Source of the DNA: Bacillota bacterium
Lineage (GTDB): Bacteria; Bacillota; Clostridia; Lachnospirales; Lachnospiraceae
Direction of reading: 5' to 3'
DNA: 35,599 nucleotides
Assembly: GCA_023436225.1 (NCBI GenBank)
Contig: JAEZKA010000069.1
Coordinates: forward strand, 1-35,599
This document shows, piece by piece, positions 25,037 through 32,981 of the stretch. Numbering within the stretch: the first letter of the stretch is position 1; each line of letters starts with the position of its first letter. The position numbers and the translations under genes were made by a program. A model generated the notes under the pieces. It searched no databases, had not been told where the DNA came from, and was given only the letters and a program-made list of their open reading frames with translations.

Positions 25037-25745
25037 GTTATCCGATCGTATCTACTATCTCCCATTTATGGAGGATACAGACCGCCCGAACCTGGGATAT
25101 ATCCGGGGAGATCATTATTCCCTCATGGTGGATGCCGGTAATTCTGACAAACATGCCAGGCTCTTCCTATCCCAGCTTGAGGAGCTTAAACTCCCTTATC
25201 CGGATTACATAGCCATAACCCATTGGCACTGGGACCATACCTTTGGAATACATGCTATCAATGCTAGATCAATAGCAAGTAAGCTGACAGACCGGCAGCT
25301 GGCCAAGGTTAAGACATGGAGCTGGGATGATAATGCCATGTCCGAACGATTGACCACGGGAGAAGATATCGAATTCTGTGACAAATATATCCGTATCGAA
25401 TACTCTAACCCGAAGGATATCATTATTAAGACACCAGATATCGTTTTTGACGGCAAGCTTCAGCTTGATCTCGGAGGTATCACCTGTGAATTACTACCAA
25501 TAACCAATCCACACTCTGAGGATTCTGTGGCAGTCTATATTCCCGAAGAGCGAATTATTTTTCTCGGCGACGCTTCTGGCGGGGATTTCTATCATAATCA
25601 AGGTCGCTATGACAAGGATAAATTATTGAGCTTTATCGAATTCATCAAAGAGACGGATTTTGATACCTGTGTGGAAGGACACGATAGTGCTATCTCAAAG
25701 CAACAGCTGCTTGAATACATGCAGGAAGAACTGGATAAGCTATAG
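25017..25745 (+). CDS. MBL-fold metallo-hydrolase
   Basis: This 242-residue protein has the metallo-beta-lactamase fold. The metal-binding HxHxDH motif is THWHWDHTFG near residues 71-76. A later His in NPHSEDS, the Asp in FLGDASGGD and the final His in EGHD complete the usual dinuclear site. It probably hydrolyses a thioester, phosphoester or lactone; the substrate is not readable. The start is GTG at 25017, 8 bases after GGAGG; this ribosome site lies inside the upstream merR gene, which it overlaps by 20 bases. Shared transcription with MerR suggests a role in the same stress response. Confidence 0.88.
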   Translation: MTNLLHKLSDRIYYLPFMEDTDRPNLGYIRGDHYSLMVDAGNSDKHARLFLSQLEELKLPYPDYIAITHWHWDHTFGIHAINARSIASKLTDRQLAKVKTWSWDDNAMSERLTTGEDIEFCDKYIRIEYSNPKDIIIKTPDIVFDGKLQLDLGGITCELLPITNPHSEDSVAVYIPEERIIFLGDASGGDFYHNQGRYDKDKLLSFIEFIKETDFDTCVEGHDSAISKQQLLEYMQEELDKL

Positions 25746-25885
25746 ATTTTTCTTAAGGAAAATTTAACTTGTGAGCCCCCTTATATTGGATTACAATAAT
25801 ATAGGAATTGGGATCAAATAGCGTATTTGTTTTCATTTACCACTGAGTAATTCAAATCTATATAACGAGTAATTGGAGGTGTTTT

Positions 25886-28180
25886 ATGAGTATCAAATTA
25901 AAAAGAATCATCGGCATACTGTTCTTCCTTACTTTATGCTTACTCGTAGTAAAGCCCGTTAGTGCTGCCTCAAATGATTTTCTAATCAAAGACGGTGTAC
26001 TTCTGGCCTACACAGGTTCAGCAAAGACAGTATATGTTCCGAGCAGTATTACTACCATCGGTAAACGTGCCTTCTATGAGAACACGAAAGTGACTACCAT
26101 TGTGTTACCGTCAAGTGTGACCGTGATAGAGGATGAAGCATTTGCCAACTGTTATTCCTTACAAAAGATTAACCTACCTGATGGTATTAAACGAATCCCT
26201 TATAAGGCCTTTATCAACTGCAACAAGCTTAAAAGTATAACCTTACCTAATCAATTAACCTATATTGGTGAAAGCTCCTTTTCCGGCTGTGGTGCTTTAA
26301 CTAAGATTACACTGCCAAAGTCTGTATCGTTTATCAGTATTGAAGCCTTTCACTGGTGCGGGAAGCTTAAGACTGTGAGCATACCCAAAGACAGTGCATT
26401 ATATTACATTGCAAGAAGAGCTTTCGAGGGCTGTGGCCAATTGACCTCAATCACTCTTCCTGAAGGGCTCACTACTTTAGGCAAGCAGGCATTCCGCTAT
26501 TGCAATAAGCTTACTAAAATTAATATCCCGAGCAGCTTAACTAAGATTCAGAGAGAGACTTTCCAGTATTGTAAAAGTCTCACCTCCTTATCCATCCCGG
26601 ATTCGGTTACTGAGATTGAACCCTATGCATTCTCTGAATGCTCTAAGCTTACCAGCATCAAACTGCCAAGTACTCTTTCTGTGATAACGGAAGGAATGCT
26701 ATCCGGCTGCAGCAAATTAAAGACAATTAAGCTTCCTACGGTCTTAACAAGAATTGATGCCTCTGCATTTGCTTCCTGTTCAGCCATAACAAGCATTAAT
26801 CTACCGAGCACATTACAGCAGATTGAAGACGGTACCTTTGCGAATTGTAGCCGCTTAAATTCAATTTCAATTCCTGCTTCTGTAACTAATATCGGTAACA
26901 ATGCTTTTTCCGGCTGCCGCTCCTTAACCACTGTTACTCTTCCCGAGAAGCTTCGTTCTCTTGGATCCAGTGCTTTCCAGGGTTGTTCCGGCTTGATTTC
27001 GGTGACGGTTCCTAAAGCGGTTACCGCGCTTCAGCCCTACACCTTCGCCGGTTGTTCCAAGCTCATTTATGTAACTCTATCAGAAGGAATGACCAGAATC
27101 GATAACAGTGCTTTTGAAGCTTGTAAGAGTCTTATCGACATTAAGCTTCCTACTGGTTTGACCCATATCGGCAGCAATGCATTCCAGCAATGCCACTTAT
27201 TAGCAGAGATTGTTATCCCCGAGACGGTAAACTCCATAGGCGTAGGTGCATTTGCACAATGTGTTAATTTAACTAAAATTAAATTACCCAATCAACTGAT
27301 TACTATACCAAGCAATCTATTTAGTGGTTGTAACAGTCTTTCCGCTATATCCATACCTTCATCGGCTCAGGTTATTGACGATTATGCGTTCAGTGACTGC
27401 CGCAGCTTAACCGAAATTATCGTTCCCGAAGGTGTAACTGCAATTGGTAACCGTGTGTTCAATGGCTGTGCTTACCTCAAGGAAGTAACCTTGCCTGATA
27501 CATTACAATCCCTTGGAAGCTATGTATTCACGGGAACAGCATGGATTCGTGACACCGAAATTAATAACATGGTAATCACCAATAACGGCTTTCTTGTCAA
27601 ATATACGGGATCGGCTGAGGAGCTTACTATATCAGATGAGGTTGTCTATATCGCTCCTTACGTATTTAAGGGCAACCGAACCTTAACAAAGATTACTCTT
27701 CCTAATAGCATTACTACCATTGCACGTTATGCTTTTTTTGACTGTAATCAGCTAACCGAGGTCAATCTGCCGAAGAGATTGAAGACGATTGAAGCTTCCG
27801 CCTTTGAGAATTGTTCCAAGCTTGCCGAGCTTCAATTCCCTGCTTCTCTGGACACAATCGGAAAGAGTGCATTTGCTCGCTGTGGCTTCCGAACACTCAG
27901 ATTACCCGATTCCATATCCTTCATAGATTCTTATGCTTTCAACAGTTGTCAGAATCTTGAAGAGATCTGGTTGTCCGAAGGCATGACCGAAGTGAAAAGT
28001 TATTCCTTTGCCTGGTGCCCGCTGTTATTAAAGATCCATATCCCCGATTCCGTAACAAAGCTCGATAAAAGGGCGTTCTATAATTGGGAGACCGAAGGGA
28101 GACAGACGATTTATTGTAGCCCTAACAGTGCCGCCTACACATATGCAGAGGCCAATAATTTCAAGCTTGAGCTTGAATAA
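25886..28180 (+). CDS. secreted leucine-rich repeat protein, BspA type
   Basis: This 764-residue protein has a clear Sec signal peptide (about 1-28: basic start, hydrophobic core ILFFLTLCLLVV, cleavage near VSAAS). Nearly all the rest is LRR_5/TpLRR repeats of about 23 residues, roughly thirty copies, with the pattern A-F-x-x-C-x-x-L-x-x-I-x-L-P-x-x-L/V-x-x-I. One break occurs near residues 550-570 (GTAWIRDTEINNMVITNNGFLVKYTGS), which resembles the opening segment after the signal peptide, so the repeat block may have arisen by duplication of a larger unit. There is no LPXTG, SLH or other anchor. BspA-type proteins often bind host or matrix proteins; here the ligand is unknown. The end is marked by a terminator. 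Confidence 0.9.
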   Translation: MSIKLKRIIGILFFLTLCLLVVKPVSAASNDFLIKDGVLLAYTGSAKTVYVPSSITTIGKRAFYENTKVTTIVLPSSVTVIEDEAFANCYSLQKINLPDGIKRIPYKAFINCNKLKSITLPNQLTYIGESSFSGCGALTKITLPKSVSFISIEAFHWCGKLKTVSIPKDSALYYIARRAFEGCGQLTSITLPEGLTTLGKQAFRYCNKLTKINIPSSLTKIQRETFQYCKSLTSLSIPDSVTEIEPYAFSECSKLTSIKLPSTLSVITEGMLSGCSKLKTIKLPTVLTRIDASAFASCSAITSINLPSTLQQIEDGTFANCSRLNSISIPASVTNIGNNAFSGCRSLTTVTLPEKLRSLGSSAFQGCSGLISVTVPKAVTALQPYTFAGCSKLIYVTLSEGMTRIDNSAFEACKSLIDIKLPTGLTHIGSNAFQQCHLLAEIVIPETVNSIGVGAFAQCVNLTKIKLPNQLITIPSNLFSGCNSLSAISIPSSAQVIDDYAFSDCRSLTEIIVPEGVTAIGNRVFNGCAYLKEVTLPDTLQSLGSYVFTGTAWIRDTEINNMVITNNGFLVKYTGSAEELTISDEVVYIAPYVFKGNRTLTKITLPNSITTIARYAFFDCNQLTEVNLPKRLKTIEASAFENCSKLAELQFPASLDTIGKSAFARCGFRTLRLPDSISFIDSYAFNSCQNLEEIWLSEGMTEVKSYSFAWCPLLLKIHIPDSVTKLDKRAFYNWETEGRQTIYCSPNSAAYTYAEANNFKLELE

Positions 28181-28188
28181 GTAATAAT

Positions 28189-28247
28189 AAGACCGTACCT
28201 GATAACGTCAGCTGATCCTTAGGCTAGGACGATATCGGTACGGTCTT
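28189..28247. terminator. shared terminator between LRR and oxidoreductase genes
   Basis: AAGACCGTACC (28189-28199) pairs perfectly with GGTACGGTCTT (28237-28247). It lies between two convergent genes with A/T-rich flanks on both sides. Confidence 0.75.
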
Positions 28248-28264
28248 ATATTATATATAGGCGA

Positions 28265-29344
28265 TTAGCGATTCGTTAATTCTGCTGCCAGCATCTGTGC
28301 TCTGACACCAAGCTCTGCTGCCTTGAAGGCATGTTCCTGTGTCATTGCATTCTCTGTCCGGTTCATACAATCTAATATCAACTGTCCAAAGAAAGGATAT
28401 CCTACCTTTCCATTTACCTCGTAGTGATATTCTCCTTTTCCGTTGGCTAAGAATACATGGTCGGAATCCTTTGAGGTACCAAGATTTATGTATTTTCTAA
28501 GCTCGATGTAACCCTCTGTTCCTAAGATGATGGTTCTTCCATCACCCCAGGTTCCAAGACCATCCGGTGTGAACCAATCCACTCTGAAATAATTGGTGGT
28601 GCCATTATCTCCGACGATGGTGCAATCACCAAAATCGTCCAGCTCCGGATGCATCGGATTGTTATAATTACCGATCTGGCTTCTTACTACCTGCCCATCC
28701 TTTGCACCGGCAAAGAACAGATATTGCTCGATCTGATGACTTCCGATATCACAGAGGATACCGCCGTACTTGTCCTTTTCAAAGAACCACTCAGGTCTTG
28801 AGGGTGCATTCAGACGATGAGGTCCCAAACCAAGGACCTGAACCACCTTACCAATGGCACCGTCCTGTATCAGATATCCGGCATAGATAGCACTTTCCAC
28901 ATGAAGACGTTCACTATAATATACCATATACTTCTTACCGGTAGTGCGAACCTTCTCTTTGGCTCTATCCAGCTGTTCCAAGGTGGTGAGAGGAGCTTTA
29001 TCGGTAAAATAATCCTTGCCAGCATCCATGACTCTCATACCGAGATCACAACGCAGAGAGGTCACTGCTGCTCCTGCGACCAGCTTTACCTCCTTATCCT
29101 GAAGAATCTCCTCCTCCGAAGAAGCAACTCGTACCTGCGGGAACTTCTCACAAAAGCTTTTCACCTTATTCGGGTCCGGATCATATACCCATTTGAGGTC
29201 AGCTCCAGCCTCCGTTAGTCCGTTACACATACCATAAATATGTCCATGATCGAGAGCAATCGCCGCAAAAGTAAATTCTCCGGCCTTCACTACCGGTGAC
29301 GGTTTACCCTGCGGAGCATAATTCATTCCATCACTTTTTTGCAT
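28265..29344 (-). CDS. Gfo/Idh/MocA family oxidoreductase
   Basis: This 359-residue NAD(P)-dependent oxidoreductase is of a sugar- or inositol-type family. The N-terminal Rossmann segment begins FTFAAIALDHGHIYGM (residues 24-39), with LDHGH in place of the usual G-x-G-x-x-G. DYFTDKAPLTTLEQLDRAKE matches the EKP motif, with DKAP for EKP. The substrate domain contains GGILCDIGSHQIEQYLFF, where the His would serve in the active site (GGG-x-x-x-D-x-G-x-H type). Substrate and pathway are not indicated by neighbours. A GGAGG ribosome site precedes the start. It is divergent from lysS. Confidence 0.85.
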   Translation of the reverse strand: MQKSDGMNYAPQGKPSPVVKAGEFTFAAIALDHGHIYGMCNGLTEAGADLKWVYDPDPNKVKSFCEKFPQVRVASSEEEILQDKEVKLVAGAAVTSLRCDLGMRVMDAGKDYFTDKAPLTTLEQLDRAKEKVRTTGKKYMVYYSERLHVESAIYAGYLIQDGAIGKVVQVLGLGPHRLNAPSRPEWFFEKDKYGGILCDIGSHQIEQYLFFAGAKDGQVVRSQIGNYNNPMHPELDDFGDCTIVGDNGTTNYFRVDWFTPDGLGTWGDGRTIILGTEGYIELRKYINLGTSKDSDHVFLANGKGEYHYEVNGKVGYPFFGQLILDCMNRTENAMTQEHAFKAAELGVRAQMLAAELTNR

Positions 29345-29492
29345 GATATCCTCCTTGCTGATATTGGCTTATTGAATTAATCTCTTTTATACTACACCTT
29401 AACTCAATATTTTCCTAGTCCACAAAACGACTATATTATGGAGAAATCATGGATAAATTTATTTTAACCAAAGCTGAATTTAATTTCTCTAC

Positions 29493-29846
29493 TTGACAGT
29501 GTTGGGTCATTATGTTAGCATTAGCAGCAATAAATACAAATATTGCAAAGGTAATGAAGAGAGAAGTAGGAATTGCCCCGCTGTCCCAGAGAGTCTCGGT
29601 TGGTGTGAAGAGACACAGAAAGCAATTGATGGTATCGTACTCCATCTCACTGAATAAAGCCTCGGAACTGCGTACCGACTGCATAGGTTCTATGCTGAGA
29701 TTACGATGGGAGTGCCCATTATAGCGCCAGAGTATCGCCGGAAGGCTGTACTTGTAGAGTTTTATATCGTGAGATATAGATGAATTAAGGTGGTAACACG
29801 AGTATTGGTCTCGTCCTTGAGCTTTGGTCAAGGATGGGGCTTTTTT
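29493..29846 (+). promoter_or_regulatory. T-box riboswitch and terminator upstream of lysS
   Basis: A TTGACA at 29493 with TAGCAT 17 bases on may start the transcript. Stem I features are GAGAGAAGTAG (29560-29570; the AGTA of the specifier-loop motif), AGAGAGTCTC in the distal arm, and GAATTGC/GCAATTG arms. The antiterminator T-box sequence AAGGTGGTAACACG lies at 29787-29800; its TGGT would pair with the ACCA end of an uncharged tRNA. The terminator pairs 29808-29820 with 29828-29840 before TTTTTT. In my hand fold the triplet next to the lower Stem I helix is CGT (29636-29638), and I find no AAA or AAG there, so the specifier is uncertain. Confidence 0.88.
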
Positions 29847-29868
29847 ATTTTATTATAAGGAGGAAATA

Positions 29869-31344
29869 ATGATGAGCGAAGCAGTATTAGAAGAAGCAAG
29901 AAGAAAGAAGCTGGATTATGTAAAAGCAACTACCAATCCCTACCCGGAGCGGTTTGAGAAAAGCCATGAGATCGCCGAAGCAAGTGGTCTGGCAGATGGT
30001 ACACCTAATGTCAAAACAGCAGGCAGAATTCTACTGCTTCGTAAGATGGGCAAGCTCTCCTTCGTTACCCTTACTGATATACACGGCCGGATCCAGGTAG
30101 CTATCAAGAAGGATTGTATCGGGGAGGAGGCTTACGAATTCTTTAAGAAGGGCTTTGATATCGGAGACTTTATGGGGGTTGAGGGTGAGATTTTTACTAC
30201 TCAGACCGGTGAGAAGACCATTCGAGCAGAAGGTATCACCTTTCTAGGTAAGGCCTTGAAGCCTCTCCCTGAAAAGTTCCATGGAATTAGTGATACCGAT
30301 ATGTGCTTTCGTCAACGCTATCTGGATCTTATTATGAACGAGGATACCAGACAACGCTTTCTGACTAAATTCAGCTTCATAAGAGAGATACGCCGTTTTC
30401 TGGAGGATCATGGCTATCTGGAGATAGAAACTCCGGTTCTAATCGATAAGCCTTCCGGTGCGACTGCAAGACCTTTCCTCTCCCATCACAACGCACTGGA
30501 TATTGATGTGTACCTGCGCATAGCTCCTGAGACATATCTGAAGCGGGCAATTGTCGGAGGTTTCACGAAGGTTTTCGAATTTGCAAGGTGCTTTCGTAAT
30601 GAAGGTATTGATAAGACTCACCTTCAAGACTTTACAATGCTTGAAGGCTATTGTGCCTACTTCAATTACAAGGATAATATGCTCTTCCTTCAAGAGATGC
30701 TTCGCCAAGTGGTGACAAAGCTCTTTGGTAAGTCTGAGCTTAGTATCGGTGATAAGGTAATCGATTTTGCAGGAGAATGGCCGGTTATATCCTTTCGTAG
30801 CCTCTTGCTGAAGGATTGCGGTATTGATATCAGTTTGTACGAGAGTGCTGACAGCCTATTACAAGAGATTAAGGCCCGTAATATTTCTTTAGAATCCGAT
30901 ACCGATCTATCGCTTCTTGGAAGGGGGAATCTCATTGATCTCTTATATAAGAAGGTAAGCCGGCCGAAGCTGATCTCCCCCACCTTCCTCATCGAGCATC
31001 CCACCTCTCTCTCCCCTCTTGCCAGGGCGAATGACAATAATCCCGAGGTCGTTGACCGCTTCCAACTCATCATCAATGGAGCTGAGGTAATCAATGCTTA
31101 TTCTGAACTGGTGGATCCAATCGATCAAAAGCAACGATTAATCACACAGGCAAGACTGAAGGCTAACGGAGACGATGAAGCGATGCCCCTGGATCAGGAT
31201 TACATCACAGCTATGGAATACGGAATGCCTCCGATCTCCGGTTGGGGAATGGGGATAGACCGCATTCTTCAAGTGCTTACCGTTGAAGAGAACATCAAGA
31301 ACATGCTTCTCTTCCCACTGATGAGGCCATTCAAGGAAGAATGA
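29869..31344 (+). CDS. lysS: lysyl-tRNA synthetase, class II
   Basis: This class II LysRS of about 491 residues has an N-terminal OB-fold anticodon domain (about 40-145: VKTAGRILLLRKMGKLSFVTLTDIHGRIQV). Motif 1 leads to YLEIETPVLIDKPSGATARPF, motif 2 is VFEFARCFRNEGIDKTHLQDFTMLEGYCAY, and motif 3 is GWGMGIDRILQVLT. Lysine-site residues in NGAEVINAYSELVDP are kept (Glu, Asn, Glu). Motif 2 is unusual: THLQDF stands where most bacteria have RHNPEF. It may be a divergent second copy. The start is ATG 29869 or 29872 after AAGGAGG; the in-frame ATG at 29824 lies inside the terminator. It is controlled by the T-box just upstream. Confidence 0.93.
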   Translation: MMSEAVLEEARRKKLDYVKATTNPYPERFEKSHEIAEASGLADGTPNVKTAGRILLLRKMGKLSFVTLTDIHGRIQVAIKKDCIGEEAYEFFKKGFDIGDFMGVEGEIFTTQTGEKTIRAEGITFLGKALKPLPEKFHGISDTDMCFRQRYLDLIMNEDTRQRFLTKFSFIREIRRFLEDHGYLEIETPVLIDKPSGATARPFLSHHNALDIDVYLRIAPETYLKRAIVGGFTKVFEFARCFRNEGIDKTHLQDFTMLEGYCAYFNYKDNMLFLQEMLRQVVTKLFGKSELSIGDKVIDFAGEWPVISFRSLLLKDCGIDISLYESADSLLQEIKARNISLESDTDLSLLGRGNLIDLLYKKVSRPKLISPTFLIEHPTSLSPLARANDNNPEVVDRFQLIINGAEVINAYSELVDPIDQKQRLITQARLKANGDDEAMPLDQDYITAMEYGMPPISGWGMGIDRILQVLTVEENIKNMLLFPLMRPFKEE

Positions 31345-31410
31345 TAACATGGTGTTGATACTTTGATCCACATCAACACAGAAATCCTTAGTATTTGTCC
31401 ACAAAATATT

Positions 31411-31449
31411 GGGGGATATTAATAGGTTGTTCCTATCCTGATATCCCCC
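31411..31449. terminator. hairpin downstream of lysS
   Basis: GGGGGATAT (31411-31419) pairs with ATATCCCCC (31441-31449), and inner ATAGG/CCTAT extends it. There is no T-run, so it may end lysS transcription weakly or protect the 3' end. The rest of 31345-31536 is G-rich then A-rich, with no gene. Confidence 0.5.
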
Positions 31450-31536
31450 ACTCTTCTACACCAAAGGGGTAGGGGGGTGGAATTTAATTTATAATCCTCA
31501 AAAATCTAAAAAAATCTAAAAAGTGAAATTTCAGTC

Positions 31537-31565
31537 TTGACAACAACCCACTTATAATGTATTAT
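31537..31565 (+). promoter_or_regulatory. promoter of tRNA-Gly
   Basis: A perfect TTGACA (31537-31542) and TATTAT (31560-31565) are spaced by 17 bases. Transcription would begin about 30 bases before the tRNA. Confidence 0.7.
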
Positions 31566-31600
31566 ATCTCTTGCACACGTAATAAATGAGCAAAGAAAAT

Positions 31601-31672
31601 GCGCGAGTGGCTCAGTGGTGGAGTATCGCCTTGCCAAGGCGAGGGTCGCGGGTTCGAATCCCGTCTCGCGCT
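31601..31672 (+). tRNA. tRNA-Gly (anticodon GCC)
   Basis: A full cloverleaf can be drawn. The acceptor arms are GCGCGAG and CTCGCGC. The D-arm is GCTCAGTGGTGGAGT, the anticodon stem TCGCC/GGCGA has the loop TTGCCAA (anticodon GCC), and the T-arm is GCGGGTTCGAATCCCGT. The discriminator base is T, as usual for bacterial tRNA-Gly. CCA is not encoded. The 3' end serves as an integration site: its last 20 bases recur at 34083-34102. Confidence 0.97.
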
Positions 31673-31677
31673 GTCAT

Positions 31678-31719
31678 AAAGAAAAAGGATATCCTAGAGG
31701 ATATCCTTTTTCTTTATTC
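31678..31719 (+). terminator. terminator of tRNA-Gly
   Basis: A 17-bp perfect stem, AAAGAAAAAGGATATCC (31678-31694) with GGATATCCTTTTTCTTT (31699-31715), has a TAGA loop and a T-rich 3' arm. Confidence 0.9.
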
Positions 31720-31802
31720 GAGTCCAATCCTGGACTCGAAGTTCGACTGTCTTCGCTCCGCTCCGGTCCGCGCAGAGCCGAGGTCCACCGGACCTCGTGC
31801 GC
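31717..31802. repeat. two GC-rich palindromes at the tRNA/element junction
   Basis: TTCGAGTCC-aatcct-GGACTCGAA (31717-31740) is a perfect inverted repeat. CGAGGTCC-acc-GGACCTCG flanked by GCGC on both sides (31770-31802) is a second. This block is much richer in G+C than its surroundings and ends directly at a second copy of the tRNA 3' end. It is non-coding, and its origin is unknown. Confidence 0.7.
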
Positions 31803-31840
31803 CGTCTCGCGCTTAACTAATTTCGTCAGAAGTCCTTATT

Positions 31841-31966
31841 TTAAGAGGCCTCTGGCGATTTTTCATTACTGGAGTTTTGAGTACCCATGAGTACGTCACT
31901 TCCACTCATCTCAGAAAGAGCGTTTACAATCTGTTTTGATGTCTTCTGCTTCCCTTGGTTATTCAT
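31841..31966 (-). CDS. small ORF coupled to the truncated integrase
   Basis: A 41-codon ORF, opening MNNQGKQKTSKQIVNALSE, overlaps the integrase stop as TAATG. It is polar and runs over one of the arm-type repeats. It may be the displaced tail of a once longer gene or a real small protein. No family is recognised. Confidence 0.35.
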   Translation of the reverse strand: MNNQGKQKTSKQIVNALSEMSGSDVLMGTQNSSNEKSPEAS

Positions 31967-32610
31967 TATGCTTCCTCATTAATACGCTTAACCGTCTGAA
32001 ACAGATTAATTTCATAATCGCTTAAAGGGAGATAGCGGTCTCCTGCTGGACTTTTCTTCTTGGTGTACTCACAGATGTTCACTTTGAGTTTCCCGTTCTC
32101 ATCCTCAACAAGGCTTTCCATCCGATGTATATGTATTTCTCGGGTTTCCCAATCAATATCTGACCATTTAAGTGCAACTGCCTCACCAATCCTAAGACCA
32201 AGCTTAAAGAGTAGAAATACCACATAGGAATCGGTTTCGTATGGCATCTGTACTAACCGCTTGTTCAGCTGACGAAAGAGCTTCTCCTTTTCCTCCGGGA
32301 GATAGACTCTGCTTTCATCCTTCGGATTATTCGGCGGTTTACATCCATTCACTTTGATTTCGTTATCATCATATGGATTGGATAAAATCAAGCCTTTCTT
32401 CTTCGCATACTTCATTAAATCCTTGAAAATCAGCTTCATATTGTCCAGTTCTTTCTTGGTCAAATCATATTTGCTGATACAGCTATGAAAGAAATCTTCG
32501 ATTTCTTCAACTGATATTTTGTCAATGGATTTTTTGGTGATTTTTGTTCCCTCGTAATACTTCTCCCAATGGTTCCGGTTTCTCTGAATCGTCCTGCTAC
32601 TTAGATTCAT
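31966..32610 (-). pseudogene. truncated tyrosine recombinase/integrase
   Basis: This 214-residue fragment belongs to a phage/ICE-type integrase that is normally about 380-400 residues. The core-binding domain is visible (RNRNHWEKYYEGTKITKKSIDKI, then LTKKELDNMKLIFKDLMKYAKKKGLI). The first part of the catalytic domain has FKLGLRIGEAVALKWSDID, with the first catalytic Arg. The later HxxR, GH and nucleophile Tyr boxes are missing, so it cannot recombine DNA. The N-terminal arm-binding domain is also absent. Its ATG overlaps the stop of an upstream reading frame as ATGA. It lies next to the attachment site, as integrases do. Confidence 0.85.
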
Positions 32611-32896
32611 TCCAAATAATAACGGTCACACTTCGGTATCTGGTCAAGCGGTCTTGCATTAGCAAGATAAATCGCGGTTGCATAATCACCACGGTTAGAA
32701 TGAATATCGGCTGCATTATGTATCTTATTCCAGACCTTTTTATCCCTTTGCACCAGAGAACGAAATAACAACCGTGCTTCAGATAACTACGATACGTCTC
32801 CCAGCTATAAATATAATTCGATGTAATTTCTTTTTTCTCCTTTTCAAAGAGCTTATCCTGATGTTTGGAACGACCAATTGCTAGCTTACTGTCCAA
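32607..32896 (-). pseudogene. degenerate coding region upstream of the integrase fragment
   Basis: Two minus-strand frames carry protein-like sequence. About 32896-32755 reads SKHQDKLFEKEKKEITS and then SWETYRSYLKHGCYFVLWCK, resembling the helical start of a recombinase-type domain. About 32786-32607, in another frame, reads RSLVQRDKKVWNKIHNAAD and then ANARPLDQIPKCDRYYLE, ending in TGA that overlaps the integrase ATG. Neither has a good start. The picture fits one or two frameshifted remnants. I do not recognise the second family. Confidence 0.45.
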
Positions 32897-32981
32897 AGAT
32901 TGTAAGGCAGATGAATAAATGATATAATAGATGAAATCATGATAATAAATGGTATACTTGGTTTTTTAGGGGAGAATGTTT

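Noticed and set aside
26623..27291. Minus-strand frames inside the LRR gene
   Set aside because: They are shadows of the repeated LRR codons and have no ribosome site or family signature.
30439..31134. Minus-strand frames inside lysS
   Set aside because: They lie opposite a clear synthetase gene and have composition typical of antisense shadows.
31586..31890. Protein-coding frames running through and past the tRNA
   Set aside because: They overlap the tRNA and its terminator, have no ribosome site, and owe their length to the GC-rich palindromes.
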